A stretch of 64,000 bases of DNA from an uncultured bacterium (GCA_937949615.1 CALEDQ010000008.1:682001-746000); one strand, 5' to 3'; numbered from the stretch's first letter, positions 37,701 through 44,867 are shown. The notes: a model not told the origin generated them from the letters alone. Translations and numbers: made by a program.

Positions 37701-37860
37701 GGGCCATGGTGGCCGTAGTGGCAAAAGCCGCAGTCGCCTGCCTGAACAGAATGGCAAAAGGAATGCTCAAAAGCAGAAAAATTGCCGCGAGCCATTTCCA
37801 CAATGGCAGTGGCGGCAATCGCAAAGTTTTTTTCTGAAAGCTTTCGATATTGGTGGCCAT
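34798..37860 (-). CDS. membrane class III adenylate cyclase
   Basis: A 1020-residue sensor cyclase. An N-terminal transmembrane helix (about 25-45) and a large domain are followed by two transmembrane segments (about 355-415), a second sensory region (about 420-740), a further transmembrane helix and a HAMP-like linker (MARSLIEPVVLLRRGVEEVESGN). The class III cyclase domain spans about 830-1015. Metal Asp residues lie in TILFSDIRSF and DKFIGDAIMAQF, and the adenine-selecting Lys/Asp are in DIDKFIGD and TVIGDTVNVASRLE. So it makes cAMP, not cGMP. ATG 37860 is chosen over TTG 37869. It probably shares a transcript with the calcium ATPase. Confidence 0.9.
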   Translation of the reverse strand: MATNIESFQKKTLRLPPLPLWKWLAAIFLLLSIPFAILFRQATAAFATTATMARNEIAQEVEKLASRLAFEARKSVQVRELLRDFTQKYNEPLKSAAFFRQLLEDFAFGCHPHLIDGLKISESALAALQKHYEIRLKKLLPGVKLVKWGLDMRERPDSDQLKPKWVYQKLAESIIRSVNPKGQRHGAAFDYLEYVPMLNRYFTEASGLGNFLKYSGDLLECGNPAGNKLMMFWDSEKTFDMNASRRTAGGFLAVIETELPELFGLQTLIRRKSQEWEGSGLSIGWIAETRARQHHLPYPFPAADGKKWAEQIVSQPDGLYERSGVMFSVKRAGEGLIILTAAGTRSLIMQYERKVFFLSLFFLFIAVLPLLIIFSGRRNDGMAFSIRFQITGLFVFAVLLPAVAVFQLGFELLQDRQKSFEADAYKEIDQIRKDLDENMSYAFRQLEKIADAIGSDLMNLEFDSSGRFARTDKANEILRRHGDQVNILHTYLFNSYAELVTMFSDQDFDTGEGSNLMPLVQSLAKIKLRASGKLQTRGKVLDVSLMDLVVEATGGSNLEEIRAILNARENRAFEMKFSGRSSIFYIGQFVSRNFPGETFIMVMLLRDAHFERMYLRMMIEKICSQPKFKNRIQLYFGENDCGTSHYFYDTPLADPWFDYISDSPDSVRLGRLSETTRLNGNSVKEKITLETGGRECLFYSFRPISVEQQTVVALFNYAEIEQELRFLWQFIFVSILVSLAVVMVLARIMARSLIEPVVLLRRGVEEVESGNYQTEVLLPGQDEIVELAQAFNKMNQGLDERERMTRYLSRSAVDAVVKGEDRQMGGKKVPATILFSDIRSFTTISESNSAEDVVSLLNEYFAAMNEVVEKFGGDIDKFIGDAIMAQFIPPAGENPADYALNAVKCALEMMDALDKFNQQRLSHGLFAIKIGVGINSGDVIAGNIGSPGRMDRTVIGDTVNVASRLEGMSKLGRHTCVIISRSTLDLVEQAIEVEQLSETAVKGKTSAVEMFEVIRLKGYN

Positions 37861-37887
37861 TCTTTTCAATCTTGTGAATTACCCGGT

Positions 37888-37893
37888 ATTATA
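37888..37893 (-). promoter_or_regulatory. -10 element of adenylate cyclase gene
   Basis: A perfect TATAAT on the minus strand, 28 nt before the ATG. No good -35 is seen at the normal distance. On the opposite strand an extended -10 (TGTGATAAT at 37940-37948) could drive the creatininase gene. Confidence 0.35.
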
Positions 37894-37968
37894 TCATCTG
37901 ACCTGAAATTGAATGATTAATTTTTGCCGGTGTGCAAATTGTGATAATATGAAAAAAAGAGGACAAAA

Positions 37969-38733
37969 ATGCCCGCAAAACCCGCCATATTTCTGAAAAA
38001 CCTCAACACCCTCGAAGTCGAGCAGCTGCTTCGCCGCGAAGCGCCGCTCTTTTTACCGATCGGCACCCTTGAAGCGCACGGTCGCCACCTTCCGGTAGGT
38101 ACAGATACGCTCTGCGCCGAAAAAATTGCCGAACGTCTCAGTCTCGGCCTCGACGCCGCAGTTGCTCCAAGCCTCGAATACGGCATAACCAACGTTCTTG
38201 CCCAGACATCACCAGGCAGCTTCTTTTCAGAAGAACTTTTCGAAAACTTTGTCGAAAAAATAATCGACACTTTTCGGCTACAGGGTTTTAAAACCATCAT
38301 CGTCGTAAATGGGCATGGCGGCAATCGTGATGCCCTCAAAAGAGTCGTCAGAAAACTTTCGCGCGTAAGACCGACCGGGCTCGCAGTCATCAACTGGTGG
38401 CTGATTTCAGAGCGCTTCGTCGAAAAGATTTATGGCGGCAAACCTGGTGGGCACGCAGCTGTCGAAGAAACTGCCGCCATTCTCAATTTTTTCCCTGAGC
38501 TGGTCAAAAAAGCGAACTATCATCCGGAAAATGACGATTATATCCCGGACGAAGGCATCTGGATGTACCCGCCGCCGGGCGAGGTTATCATCGATCACCC
38601 AGGCAATGGGCAGCCCGACTTTTCAGCCGAAAAAGCGGCCCGGTTCATCGATGCAACTATTGATGAATTGATGACAAAACTGCAGAGATGGTTAAAGTCG
38701 TTTAACCGTATCAGAGGAGGGCTCCGCCCTTGA
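37969..38733 (+). CDS. creatininase-family amidohydrolase
   Basis: A 254-residue metal-dependent hydrolase of the creatininase/MftE group. Metal ligands are recognisable in PIGTLEAHGRHLPVGTDT (Glu, His, Asp), VVNGHGGNRDA (His) and GGHAAVEETA (Glu). The family includes creatininase, formamide-ring hydrolases of riboflavin-like pathways and peptide-maturing MftE; the substrate cannot be assigned. It is cytoplasmic. AGAGGA precedes the ATG. It is coupled to the following small membrane protein, whose TTG overlaps its stop by 4 nt. Confidence 0.87.
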   Translation: MPAKPAIFLKNLNTLEVEQLLRREAPLFLPIGTLEAHGRHLPVGTDTLCAEKIAERLSLGLDAAVAPSLEYGITNVLAQTSPGSFFSEELFENFVEKIIDTFRLQGFKTIIVVNGHGGNRDALKRVVRKLSRVRPTGLAVINWWLISERFVEKIYGGKPGGHAAVEETAAILNFFPELVKKANYHPENDDYIPDEGIWMYPPPGEVIIDHPGNGQPDFSAEKAARFIDATIDELMTKLQRWLKSFNRIRGGLRP

Positions 38734-38963
38734 GCGAAATCGAAGCACCCATCTGGGTCAAATATGCCGGCGATATCTTTTTTCTGATTCTTTTTCTGGT
38801 GATTTTTTTCTTTATCAAGCCTGACCAGACAACAGAACTTCACGACAACAATGACTCAGAGGCGCCAAATCCTCTCGAAGCGATGCTGGTTACCGAAGAA
38901 AAGTCAGATGAAGAAAATACTCCGAACGACGAAACCGGTAAACAGACCGGCGATAACGAGTAA
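38730..38963 (+). CDS. small single-pass membrane protein (77 aa)
   Basis: The family is not recognised. One transmembrane helix (about residues 12-30, FFLILFLVIFFFI) is followed by an acidic, Asn/Glu-rich cytoplasmic or periplasmic tail. It begins with TTG at 38730, overlapping the creatininase stop as TTGA, and GAGGAGGG in the preceding codons is a strong ribosome site. Overlap and signal together make the gene likely real. The job is unknown; perhaps it is a membrane anchor or accessory of the hydrolase. Confidence 0.68.
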   Translation: MSEIEAPIWVKYAGDIFFLILFLVIFFFIKPDQTTELHDNNDSEAPNPLEAMLVTEEKSDEENTPNDETGKQTGDNE

Positions 38964-38980
38964 AACAAAGCTTTTCGGGC

Positions 38981-39006
38981 AAAAAAAAGGCCCCGGTTTC
39001 CCGGGG
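38981..39006 (-). terminator. strong minus-strand intrinsic terminator without an upstream gene
   Basis: CCCCGG/CCGGGG (38991-38996 and 39001-39006) with loop TTTC on the plus strand. Read on the minus strand, the stem is followed by eight Ts (38988-38981). The plus strand has no adjacent T-tract. No minus-strand reading frame of substance exists between here and 39416. Confidence 0.75.
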
Positions 39007-39160
39007 TGCTGTATTCTCAGCTCCTTTTAACCCAACCTTCCAGGGCAGCGTGTGTGATCTCTTATACTGCGGCAACACGTTAGCAGCCGTGTATCTGGCA
39101 TTATCTGGAGAGACGCCAGGCCAGATTACCCGACGATACCATGAAGCAGAGCTGAAGAAT
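38981..39160 (-). ncRNA. candidate minus-strand structured RNA
   Basis: The 453-bp gap 38964-39416 has no gene, yet the orphan minus-strand terminator implies a transcript starting to its right. The sequence is rich in complementarity. TCAGCTC (39155-39149) and GAGCTGA (39023-39017) could close a domain. Inside it are an ACACG/CGTGT hairpin (39075-39079 with 39088-39092) and interleaved pairs ATCTGG/CCAGAT and CTGGC/GCCAG between 39095 and 39126 that would make an H-type pseudoknot. The 5' end is unknown. It carries no 6S, SRP, tmRNA or RNase P signature that I can see. Confidence 0.35.
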
Positions 39161-39277
39161 TGCCTTTAACTCTACCTGCCGGATTAATAAGCAATTTTAA
39201 TGCCACAGCATGCGAATATGGTAGAACCCTCTATTGAAGCTATTTATAGAATCCATACAAGTTATGACTGAATTTTA

Positions 39278-39337
39278 GAGGTAAATTTGCCACAGATAAA
39301 TCAGGGAAATTTATTTTTTCTGCGAGGTAAATCTGCC
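39278..39337. repeat. direct repeat upstream of helicase promoter
   Basis: GAGGTAAATTTGCC (39278-39291) and GAGGTAAATCTGCC (39324-39337) differ at one base and are 46 bp apart. The second copy ends 17 bp before the predicted -35 of the helicase gene. They look like paired regulator-binding sites. Confidence 0.5.
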
Positions 39338-39353
39338 TCACGTATTTTATATC

Positions 39354-39382
39354 TGGACAGCTGGCCCGGCGACGCATAAAAT
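39354..39382 (+). promoter_or_regulatory. predicted promoter of DEAD-box helicase gene
   Basis: TGGACA (39354-39359) and TAAAAT (39377-39382) are separated by 17 bp, 35 nt before the ATG. Confidence 0.5.
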
Positions 39383-39416
39383 AATTGCAATTAAAAGAAG
39401 ATGAAAGGTAAGAAAC

Positions 39417-40949
39417 ATGACCCAGGAACTGGCAACAGAACCAAACGAACAGATACAGCACGAAACTCCGGGCAGCTTTGTCGAAGTACTTCCTCCCTCA
39501 GCAATCCAGGATTTCAGCCAGGAATTGCAGGCCGCCGTCAGCCGCAGAGGCTGGAAAGAACTGATGCCGGTACAGGCGGGTGTTTCACCCTATCTGCTTG
39601 CCAACCGCGATGTAATCGTTCAGTCGAGAACCGGAAGCGGCAAAACCGCCGCATTTCTGCTGCCATTGTGCGAACGCCTCAAAAATGCGCCAAAAGGCTG
39701 CCATGCTCTGATCCTTGTGCCCACGCGCGAACTGGCGCAGCAGGTTTATAACGAATTTCAGCTGCTCACAACCGAAATGCAGATCAGCGCTGTCGCCGTC
39801 TATGGTGGAACTTCATATCGCCCACAGCTCGAGGCTTTCAGAAACGGCGTCAATCTTATCATCGGCACGCCCGGTCGCCTTCTCGACCATCTGATCAAGG
39901 GCACTCTCAACCTTAAAACTCTCAAATACCTTGTATTCGACGAAGCCGACGAAATGCTGTCGATGGGTTTCTATCGCGATATGGTAAGAATCGGTGAATT
40001 TCTGCCGACACGCCGCTGTGCAGCCATGTTTTCGGCAACCATGCCCGACAGCGTAAAAAGGCTGGCGGTTCAGTTTCTGCACAACCCTGATTTTTTGACT
40101 TTCAGCGGTGACGGCGTTCATGTTTCTGAAATGGACCACATTTTTTATGTCGTGGATCCAATGCAGAAAGACCGCGCCCTGATGCGCATCATCGAACTCG
40201 AAGACCCCGACAATGCCATCATTTTCTGCAATACCCGCAACGAAGTTGAATATGTGGCCGCAATTCTCAAACGCTTCGGTTATGACGCCGATCAGATAAG
40301 CGGCGACCTCAGCCAGAATGCCCGTGAACTGGTCATGGCGAAGCTCAAACAGAAAACCCTCAGGTTCCTGGTTGCGACAGATATTGCCGCCAGAGGCATA
40401 GACATAAGCAATCTCGAATATGTTTTTATTTATGACATGCACAAAGATACCGACCAGTACATTCACCGGGCCGGCAGAACTGCACGGGCCGGCAATCGCG
40501 GGGTCGCCATAAGTCTGGTCAACCAGATCGAAGCCGTCGACCTCAAAAAGTTCGCAAAAAGGGCCGGCATTTCGCTGGAAGAACGGCCGCTGCCAACCGA
40601 AGAACACGTCAGACAGCGCCTCTCAGAAAAGCTTGCCGCCCATCTCGAAGGCAGTCTCAGAGATGCCTCGACCGCTGTCAGAGAGAGAATGAAACGCTAC
40701 CATGGGCTGCTGTCTGAACTCAACGACCATGAGCACGGCGAAGAAATGCTTCTGATGCTCATCGATTCATTCCATCAGCAGCTGATCAGAATCGGACGCG
40801 GCATCGATCACGAGCCTGTTGCAATACCGGTCTCACATGCCTCAACCCGAAGACCGGACCAGGACCGCCACCGCCCGCATGGCGGCGAGCGTGGTGGGCA
40901 GCGCGGTGGTGATCGCGGCGGCCAGCGTGGACCACGCCGGCGGAACTGA
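39417..40949 (+). CDS. DEAD-box ATP-dependent RNA helicase
   Basis: A 510-residue helicase of the CshA/DeaD/RhlE type, acting in cold-adapted ribosome assembly or RNA decay. Motifs: the Q motif (GWKELMPVQAGV), SRTGSGKTA (Walker A), PTRELAQQ, TPGRLLDH, DEAD (VFDEADEML), SAT, IIFCNTR, TDIAARGIDI and YIHRAGRTARAG. After the RecA-like core comes a helical region (about 380-460) and a short RGG-rich basic tail (GERGGQRGGDRGGQRG) for RNA binding. The upstream direct repeats and a long leader fit regulated expression. Confidence 0.94.
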   Translation: MTQELATEPNEQIQHETPGSFVEVLPPSAIQDFSQELQAAVSRRGWKELMPVQAGVSPYLLANRDVIVQSRTGSGKTAAFLLPLCERLKNAPKGCHALILVPTRELAQQVYNEFQLLTTEMQISAVAVYGGTSYRPQLEAFRNGVNLIIGTPGRLLDHLIKGTLNLKTLKYLVFDEADEMLSMGFYRDMVRIGEFLPTRRCAAMFSATMPDSVKRLAVQFLHNPDFLTFSGDGVHVSEMDHIFYVVDPMQKDRALMRIIELEDPDNAIIFCNTRNEVEYVAAILKRFGYDADQISGDLSQNARELVMAKLKQKTLRFLVATDIAARGIDISNLEYVFIYDMHKDTDQYIHRAGRTARAGNRGVAISLVNQIEAVDLKKFAKRAGISLEERPLPTEEHVRQRLSEKLAAHLEGSLRDASTAVRERMKRYHGLLSELNDHEHGEEMLLMLIDSFHQQLIRIGRGIDHEPVAIPVSHASTRRPDQDRHRPHGGERGGQRGGDRGGQRGPRRRN

Positions 40950-41014
40950 AATTCCAGCAGACGCTTTTTCAGACCTGCAGCAGGCGGCATTTTTGTTTGC
41001 CGCGTGATGAGGTA

Positions 41015-41043
41015 TTGCACTTTTGATTATTTCTTGCTTAAAT
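41015..41043 (+). promoter_or_regulatory. possible htpG promoter
   Basis: TTGCAC (41015-41020) and TTAAAT (41038-41043) are 17 bp apart. A GCGGCA/TGCCGC hairpin without T-tract (40984-41003) lies between the helicase stop and this promoter. No CIRCE-type heat-shock repeat was found. Confidence 0.35.
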
Positions 41044-41088
41044 ATCAGCCTGAAATTCAAACCAAAATGCGAAAGGAGTTCATAGACA

Positions 41089-43044
41089 ATGACCAGTTCA
41101 ACAACGCATGAATTCAAAACCGAGGCCCGTCAACTTCTTGACCTGATGATTCATTCAGTCTATTCGCACAAGGAAATTTTCCTGCGCGAGTTGATTTCTA
41201 ACGCTTCTGACGCGCTTGACAAGCTCAGATTCGCCGCCCTGACCAACGAAAATCTTCGCAAACTTACCGACGACCTGCATATCAGGCTGTCAACCGATGG
41301 CAACAACCGTACCCTTACCATAGCAGACAACGGCATCGGCATGACCCGTGACGAAATCATCAATTATATTGGCACGATCGCCAAATCAGGCACTGCCGAA
41401 TTTGCCGACATGCTTAAAAAAGCAGCCGAAAAGAAGGAAAGCGACCCCGAACTGATCGGGCAATTCGGTGTCGGCTTTTATTCAAGCTTCATGGTCGCCG
41501 ACAAGGTTGAACTGATCAGCCGTAAAGCTGGCGAAAACGAAGCCTGGCTCTGGTCTTCAAATGGTGAAGGCAGCTACACCATCTCAGAAAGCAACCGCGA
41601 AAACTGCGGCACAACGATCACCCTGCATCTCAAGCCAGAAGACAAAGACGACGAAGACTTTCAGGATTTCACTCAGGAATGGGTGCTGCGCCAGGTCGTC
41701 AAAAAATATTCTGACTTCGTCGGTTACCCGATCAAAATGCAGATCGAACGCACCAGCATCGAGCGTGATGAAAACGGTAAACCCAAAGAAGGGGCGCAGG
41801 AACAGACGGTCATCGAAGACGAAACTCTCAACTCGATGAAGGCAATCTGGCTGAGACCGGAAAAAGAAGTAACCGAAGAAGAATACCGTGAATTCTACAA
41901 GCATATCAGCCACGACTGGAACAGCCCGCTTAAATGGCTGTCTTTCAAAGCAGAAGGCACTTCAAACGAGTTCAATGCCCTGCTCTTCATTCCTGAAAAA
42001 CCCGGCTTCGACCTTTTCATGCCTAACTCAAAACGCGGCATCAATCTCTATGTTAAACGCGTTTTCATCATGAACGACTGCGAAGAACTGATTCCTGACT
42101 ATCTGCGTTTCGTTAAGGGCGTCGTCGATTCAGAAAATCTCTCACTCAACATTTCGCGTGAGATTCTGCAGCATGACCGTCAGATCCAGACGATCCGAAA
42201 AACCGTTACCCGCAAGGTTCTCGATGCTCTCAAAAAAATGCTTGCCGATGACCGCGAAAAATATATCGCATTCTGGAAGCAGTTTGGCGCTGTAATTAAA
42301 GAGGGTCTGTTCAAAGAACCGGGCAACAGTGAGAAGCTTTTCGAATGCTGCCTGTTCCAGAGCACCGCTTCGAGCAGCGACTACTACACCATGGCCGAGT
42401 ATCTTGAACGCATGAAACCAGAACAGGATAAGATTTTCTACCTGACCGGTGAATCACGCGAAGTCATCGAAAACAGCCCGCACCTTGAAGCATTCAGAGA
42501 CAAGGGCTATGAAGTTCTGCTGCTGACCGACCCCGTTGATGAAGTCTGGGTACAGTATTGCAATGAATACAAGACCAAAAAAATCAAATCTGCGGCCCGC
42601 GGTGCCCTTGAACTCGGCTCTGAAGAAGAACGCAAAAAGACTACCGAAACCCTTAAGCAGAAAGAAGAAGAATGGAAATCTCTGCTCGAACTGATTCAGA
42701 AAAAGCTCGACCGGCACATCAAGGCCGTTAAGCTTTCTGGCCGCATGAGCACTTCTGCTGCCTGCCTGGTCAGTGAAGAAGGAGAAATGACCCCGCATCT
42801 CGAAGCTCTGCTGCGCGCCTCAGGCAAAGATGTGCCGCAGGTCAAGCGCACCCTTGAGCTGAATCCCGGGCACCCGCTGCTGAGCAAGATGCACGAGCTG
42901 TTTGCCCGCGACAATAAAAACCCGCGCCTCGAAGAATATGCCGAACTGCTGTTTGGTCAGGCACTTCTGGCTGAAGGTGGCCAGCTGCCGGACCCGGCCG
43001 GTTTCAACCGCAAGGTTGCCGAGCTGATGGCAGGAGCTCTGTAA
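41089..43044 (+). CDS. htpG: chaperone HtpG (Hsp90)
   Basis: A 651-residue bacterial Hsp90. The GHKL ATP-binding N domain carries LRELISNASDALDKLR (catalytic Glu and Asn), ADNGIGMTRDEI and GQFGVGFYSSFMVAD. The middle domain includes GVVDSENLSLNISREILQ with the conserved Arg. A C-terminal dimerisation domain is complete, and no MEEVD tail is present, as expected in bacteria. AAAGGAG lies 11 nt before the ATG. It is a single gene bounded by a terminator. Confidence 0.96.
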   Translation: MTSSTTHEFKTEARQLLDLMIHSVYSHKEIFLRELISNASDALDKLRFAALTNENLRKLTDDLHIRLSTDGNNRTLTIADNGIGMTRDEIINYIGTIAKSGTAEFADMLKKAAEKKESDPELIGQFGVGFYSSFMVADKVELISRKAGENEAWLWSSNGEGSYTISESNRENCGTTITLHLKPEDKDDEDFQDFTQEWVLRQVVKKYSDFVGYPIKMQIERTSIERDENGKPKEGAQEQTVIEDETLNSMKAIWLRPEKEVTEEEYREFYKHISHDWNSPLKWLSFKAEGTSNEFNALLFIPEKPGFDLFMPNSKRGINLYVKRVFIMNDCEELIPDYLRFVKGVVDSENLSLNISREILQHDRQIQTIRKTVTRKVLDALKKMLADDREKYIAFWKQFGAVIKEGLFKEPGNSEKLFECCLFQSTASSSDYYTMAEYLERMKPEQDKIFYLTGESREVIENSPHLEAFRDKGYEVLLLTDPVDEVWVQYCNEYKTKKIKSAARGALELGSEEERKKTTETLKQKEEEWKSLLELIQKKLDRHIKAVKLSGRMSTSAACLVSEEGEMTPHLEALLRASGKDVPQVKRTLELNPGHPLLSKMHELFARDNKNPRLEEYAELLFGQALLAEGGQLPDPAGFNRKVAELMAGAL

Positions 43045-43051
43045 TCGACTG

Positions 43052-43081
43052 CCGCCCGGGTAACCGGGCGGTTTTATTTTT
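43052..43081 (+). terminator. intrinsic terminator after htpG
   Basis: CCGCCCGG (43052-43059), loop GTAA, CCGGGCGG (43064-43071), then TTTTATTTTT. The next gene begins only 15 nt later, so some read-through may be used. Confidence 0.85.
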
Positions 43082-43095
43082 ATAAGGAAAAATTC

Positions 43096-44202
43096 ATGCA
43101 GGCAAATGTAAAAGCACATTCAAGTTACGTATCGATAGACATAAACATCAAGGTTAAAGGCAAGTTTCCAGCTGGCGACAGCCTTTACATAACCGGTAAC
43201 ACTGAAGAACTCGGCAGCTGGGACCCGACCGGGCTGAAATTGGCACGAAGTTCTGACGGTGGATATTTTCTTGCAATAACGGCAGAAAAAAACAGTATTG
43301 TCGAATTCAAGCTGACGCGCGGCGACTGGAAAACCCAGGCAATCTGCGATAAAAAGGTTATCCCCCCTGAAAACGTCGTGATCAAGGCCAGTCGCAGCAA
43401 AAAAATCAACCTGACGATTTATGACTGGCTCGACCAGCAGGTTCTTGAGTCAGATCCGGTCAAAGGGCGTCTGCTGAGCTACAACGGCCTTGTCTGCAAA
43501 AAACTCAAATATCAGCGAACTATTCAGATATGGCTGCCTGAAGGCTACTCAGAAAAGGGCAAGCCCTGCTCAGTGATTTATATGCATGACAGTCAGAACC
43601 TTTTCGAGCCGGCAACCGCATTTGCCGGGGCAGACTGGAAAGTTGACGAAACCATCTCAGAAATGCTTGCCAAAAAGGAAATCAGACCATGCATCGTGGT
43701 GGGAATCCCCAATTCCCCCGACAGAATGAAGGAACTGAACCTGTTTACCTCTCAGGGCAAAGCCTACGCCGAATTCGTGGTTAAAGAGGTGAAGCCCTTT
43801 GTCGAAAGCCGCTTCAATGTCTCTTCGCACCGGCATGACAACGCAATAATGGGTTCTTCGATGGGTGGCCTGATGTCGTTACAGATGCTTCTTGCTTACA
43901 GCGACGTATTCGCTCTTGCCGGCTGTCTTTCGAGTGCTTTCCAGCAAACCGCTGGCAAAATTTTCACTCAGATACGCAAAGCTGCCAAAATGCCGCTGGA
44001 TTCGCGCATCTATCTCGATACCGGTGAATTTGAACCACCCATTGCAGAAAGCTTTTTCGAAATGGTTGAGTTGCTGAAAGCCAAGGGCTATGAAGAAGAC
44101 AAAAATCTTCTTGGCTTCTTCGATGCCGAAGCTACCCACAGCGAAGCAGCCTGGGCCAGAAGGCTGCATATTCCGCTGAAGTTTCTGCTCGGAAAAAATT
44201 AG
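43096..44202 (+). CDS. CBM20 starch-binding domain fused to esterase-type hydrolase
   Basis: A 368-residue two-domain protein without signal peptide. Residues about 12-112 form a CBM20-like starch-binding domain (GDSLYITGNTEELGSWDP; FKLTRGDWKTQA). Residues about 125-365 are an esterase-D-type alpha/beta hydrolase with nucleophile Ser in MGSSMGGL, a YMHDSQNLF strand near the start, an LDTGEFE segment for the acid, and the His in ATHSEAAW. The CBM20 suggests action on or near glycogen/starch, consistent with the GH13 enzymes at 3407-7783. Substrate unknown. AAGGAAAAA precedes the ATG. Confidence 0.86.
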   Translation: MQANVKAHSSYVSIDINIKVKGKFPAGDSLYITGNTEELGSWDPTGLKLARSSDGGYFLAITAEKNSIVEFKLTRGDWKTQAICDKKVIPPENVVIKASRSKKINLTIYDWLDQQVLESDPVKGRLLSYNGLVCKKLKYQRTIQIWLPEGYSEKGKPCSVIYMHDSQNLFEPATAFAGADWKVDETISEMLAKKEIRPCIVVGIPNSPDRMKELNLFTSQGKAYAEFVVKEVKPFVESRFNVSSHRHDNAIMGSSMGGLMSLQMLLAYSDVFALAGCLSSAFQQTAGKIFTQIRKAAKMPLDSRIYLDTGEFEPPIAESFFEMVELLKAKGYEEDKNLLGFFDAEATHSEAAWARRLHIPLKFLLGKN

Positions 44203-44219
44203 TTTGACATTAAACTAAT
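44198..44219. repeat. operator-like palindrome A (overlaps -35 of rhodanese promoter)
   Basis: ATTAGTTT (44198-44205), centre GACATT, AAACTAAT (44212-44219): a perfect 8-bp palindrome. It covers the TTGACA hexamer and the last codon of the upstream hydrolase gene. Confidence 0.6.
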
Positions 44220-44231
44220 CTGGTATAATAT
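44204..44231 (+). promoter_or_regulatory. rhodanese promoter
   Basis: A consensus -35 TTGACA (44204-44209) is followed by TATAATAT (44224-44231). The best spacing is 16 bp to TAATAT, while the perfect TATAAT would give 14 bp. It lies between two palindromes, which suggests repression. Confidence 0.55.
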
Positions 44232-44232
44232 C

Positions 44233-44252
44233 AAATTAGATGTCACTAATTT
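44233..44252. repeat. operator-like palindrome B (downstream of -10)
   Basis: AAATTAG (44233-44239), centre ATGTCA, CTAATTT (44246-44252). It shares the TTAG...CTAA arms with palindrome A. Together they flank the promoter core, and the ribosome site AAGGAG begins about 10 nt later. Confidence 0.6.
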
Positions 44253-44273
44253 AATATCAATAAGGAGATAAGT

Positions 44274-44849
44274 ATGAAAATTAAGTTTTTTCTGCTCGCA
44301 GTGATTTTAACCGCCACCTTCGGCATCAATCTTTTTGCCGGTGAAGGCTGCTCCAGCTGCGAACACGACCACGGGACCGAAGTAAAAGCAGCCAGCGAAG
44401 CCAAAACTGAAGTAAAAGCCGACGATTCATGCCCGGATGGCACCTGTGCCTCCGATAAACACGAACACAAAGCCACCGAAGCTGCGGCTAAAGAACCCGC
44501 CAAAGAAACTGGTGATGCCCCGGCAACCGTAAATACTCTTGGCCTCAAAACCCTTATCAGCAGCGGCGTTCCTCTCACCATTCTCGATGCCAGAGCCGGC
44601 AAATACGATGATGGTAGAAGAATCCCAGGCGCCCAGTCTCTCAACGCTGAATCCAAGGCCGAAGATATCGCCAGGGTTCTGCCGAACAAAGAATCGCTGA
44701 TCGTAACCTACTGCGCTAACCTTAACTGCCCGGCCAGTCACAAGCTATATACCCATCTGAAATCAATCGGTTACACTAACCTGATTGAATACCCAGAAGG
44801 AATCGACGGCTGGGTCGCCGCCGGCAACCCGGTTAATGCACCCAAATAA
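44274..44849 (+). CDS. exported rhodanese-like protein with metal-binding N-terminal region
   Basis: A 191-residue protein. A signal peptide (to about NLFAGEG) is followed by a Cys/His-rich stretch (CSSCEHDH at about 25-32, CPDGTC, KHEHK) that looks metal-binding, then an Ala/Lys/Glu linker. A rhodanese domain spans about 82-188, with active-site loop TYCANLNCPAS bearing the candidate catalytic Cys. It would transfer sulfane sulfur or bind metals in the periplasm. The two palindromes around its promoter suggest control by an ArsR-type sulfide- or metal-responsive repressor; this is inference. Confidence 0.85.
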   Translation: MKIKFFLLAVILTATFGINLFAGEGCSSCEHDHGTEVKAASEAKTEVKADDSCPDGTCASDKHEHKATEAAAKEPAKETGDAPATVNTLGLKTLISSGVPLTILDARAGKYDDGRRIPGAQSLNAESKAEDIARVLPNKESLIVTYCANLNCPASHKLYTHLKSIGYTNLIEYPEGIDGWVAAGNPVNAPK

Positions 44850-44867
44850 GCGTTAGACTTCTTTTAA

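Noticed and set aside
37873..37944. TGTGA half-sites near the adenylate cyclase and creatininase promoters as CRP sites
   Set aside because: Neither TGTGA (37873-37877, 37940-37944) has a properly spaced TCACA partner.
38981..39250. SRP RNA, tmRNA or RNase P in the gap before the helicase
   Set aside because: The GGAAG/AGCAG core of SRP RNA, the tRNA-like ends of tmRNA and the GAGGAAAGUCC core of RNase P are not found on either strand.
39813..40607. 264-aa minus-strand frame opposite the DEAD-box helicase
   Set aside because: It is antisense to conserved helicase motifs, with no ribosome site or recognisable protein features.
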